From positions 1-34,325 of the forward strand of contig JANXWE010000090.1 of assembly GCA_025351325.1 (NCBI GenBank): 34,325 nucleotides of DNA, written 5' to 3'. Shown here piece by piece: positions 34,245-34,325 of the stretch. The first letter of the stretch is position 1. Every line of letters begins with the position of its first letter. Position numbers and translations under genes: made by a program. Source of the stretch: Fimbriiglobus sp. GTDB taxonomy: Bacteria > Planctomycetota > Planctomycetia > Gemmatales > Gemmataceae. The notes beneath the pieces were generated by a model. That model had not been told where the DNA came from, did no database searches, and was given only the letters and a program-made list of their open reading frames with translations.

Positions 34245-34325
34245 GAGCGGTTCTCACGCTGATGTAGCGGACGAATAACCGCAGCTCGCGAAGTAGTTCC
34301 GGCACTCCTCCGGCGAGAAGCAGTC
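34245..34325 (-). mobile_element. end of an IS630-like insertion sequence (runs off the right edge)
   Basis: The part from GAGCGGTTCTCACGC to the edge holds the end of a transposase gene and probably the terminal inverted repeat. IS630 elements duplicate a TA at the target, and a TA lies at 34243-34244. The other end is outside the window. Confidence 0.5.
34254..34325 (-). CDS. IS630-family transposase, last 23 codons
   Basis: The minus strand from the right edge reads DCFSPEECRNYFASCGYSSA and ends TSA before a TGA at 34254-34256. FSPEECRNYF...CGY is the usual C-terminal end of IS630-type (DDE) transposases in planctomycetes and related bacteria. The catalytic part lies beyond the window, so completeness is unknown. 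The short length limits confidence. It is too short to judge codon use. The stop lies 10 bases from the presumed end of the element. Confidence 0.55.
   Translation of the reverse strand, partial: DCFSPEECRNYFASCGYSSATSA

Noticed and set aside
34108-34305. Minus-strand frame of 65 residues near the right edge
   Set aside because: It crosses the transposase end in another frame, the hairpin half and the intergenic repeat; no protein-like pattern.

Overview
The window looks like chromosomal DNA of a planctomycete, most likely a Gemmata relative (family Gemmataceae). The reasons are: a TIGR02996 (LANPDDD...RLVFADWLDE) domain protein, a TIGR04137-type small basic protein, a planctomycete-type cytochrome c fused to WD40 repeats, many long secreted proteins, high GC, weak or absent Shine-Dalgarno sites, and several families of palindromic intergenic repeats. 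This is inferred from gene content, not from a marker gene.

Layout. 1-6.6 kb: the start of an M20 peptidase gene (cut by the left edge), a small unknown gene, a ketose 3-epimerase-like gene with a duplicated 3' end beside it, a DUF4349 lipoprotein converging on iscX, a DUF6891 protein, and a translationally coupled pair (TIGR02996 leucine-rich protein, then a secreted propeller-like protein). 6.7-11.3 kb: a large secreted zinc metalloprotease, a roughly 300-bp imperfect palindrome, a secreted HEAT-like protein, a terminator, and a secreted CBM-like protein. 11.4-16 kb: an NtrC-type sigma-54 activator converging on an arginine operon transcribed argB-argD-argF. 16-23.6 kb: a structured 147-bp repeat, a secreted unknown protein, the small basic protein, a LarA-family nickel enzyme, paired hairpin repeats, and a likely operon of a tricorn-like protease followed by a cytochrome c/WD40 protein. 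24-27.5 kb is the accessory part: a DUF262-DUF1524-DUF5655 gene (GmrSD/type IV restriction-like) next to two tandem ParE/RelE-type toxin-antitoxin modules, one of them broken by a frameshift. The modules lie between direct repeats of the 3' end of the neighbouring UDP-glucuronate decarboxylase gene. 27.4-34.3 kb: that decarboxylase gene, aroB, a YmdB-like phosphodiesterase, a divergent nucleotidyltransferase, an FHA protein, glgX, and the last codons of an IS630-like transposase at the right edge.

The housekeeping genes connect to arginine synthesis (argB, argD, argF), the shikimate pathway (aroB), iron-sulfur assembly (iscX), glycogen breakdown (glgX) and nucleotide-sugar supply (uxs). The most unusual part is the 26.1-27.5 kb toxin-antitoxin island, bounded by a duplicated gene 3' end and adjoining a probable defence gene. 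A second 3'-end duplication, beside the epimerase gene at 0.5-0.7 kb, has a palindromic repeat lying between its copies. Most intergenic gaps hold hairpin repeats, and one family member seems to have been hit by the IS630-like element at the right edge.
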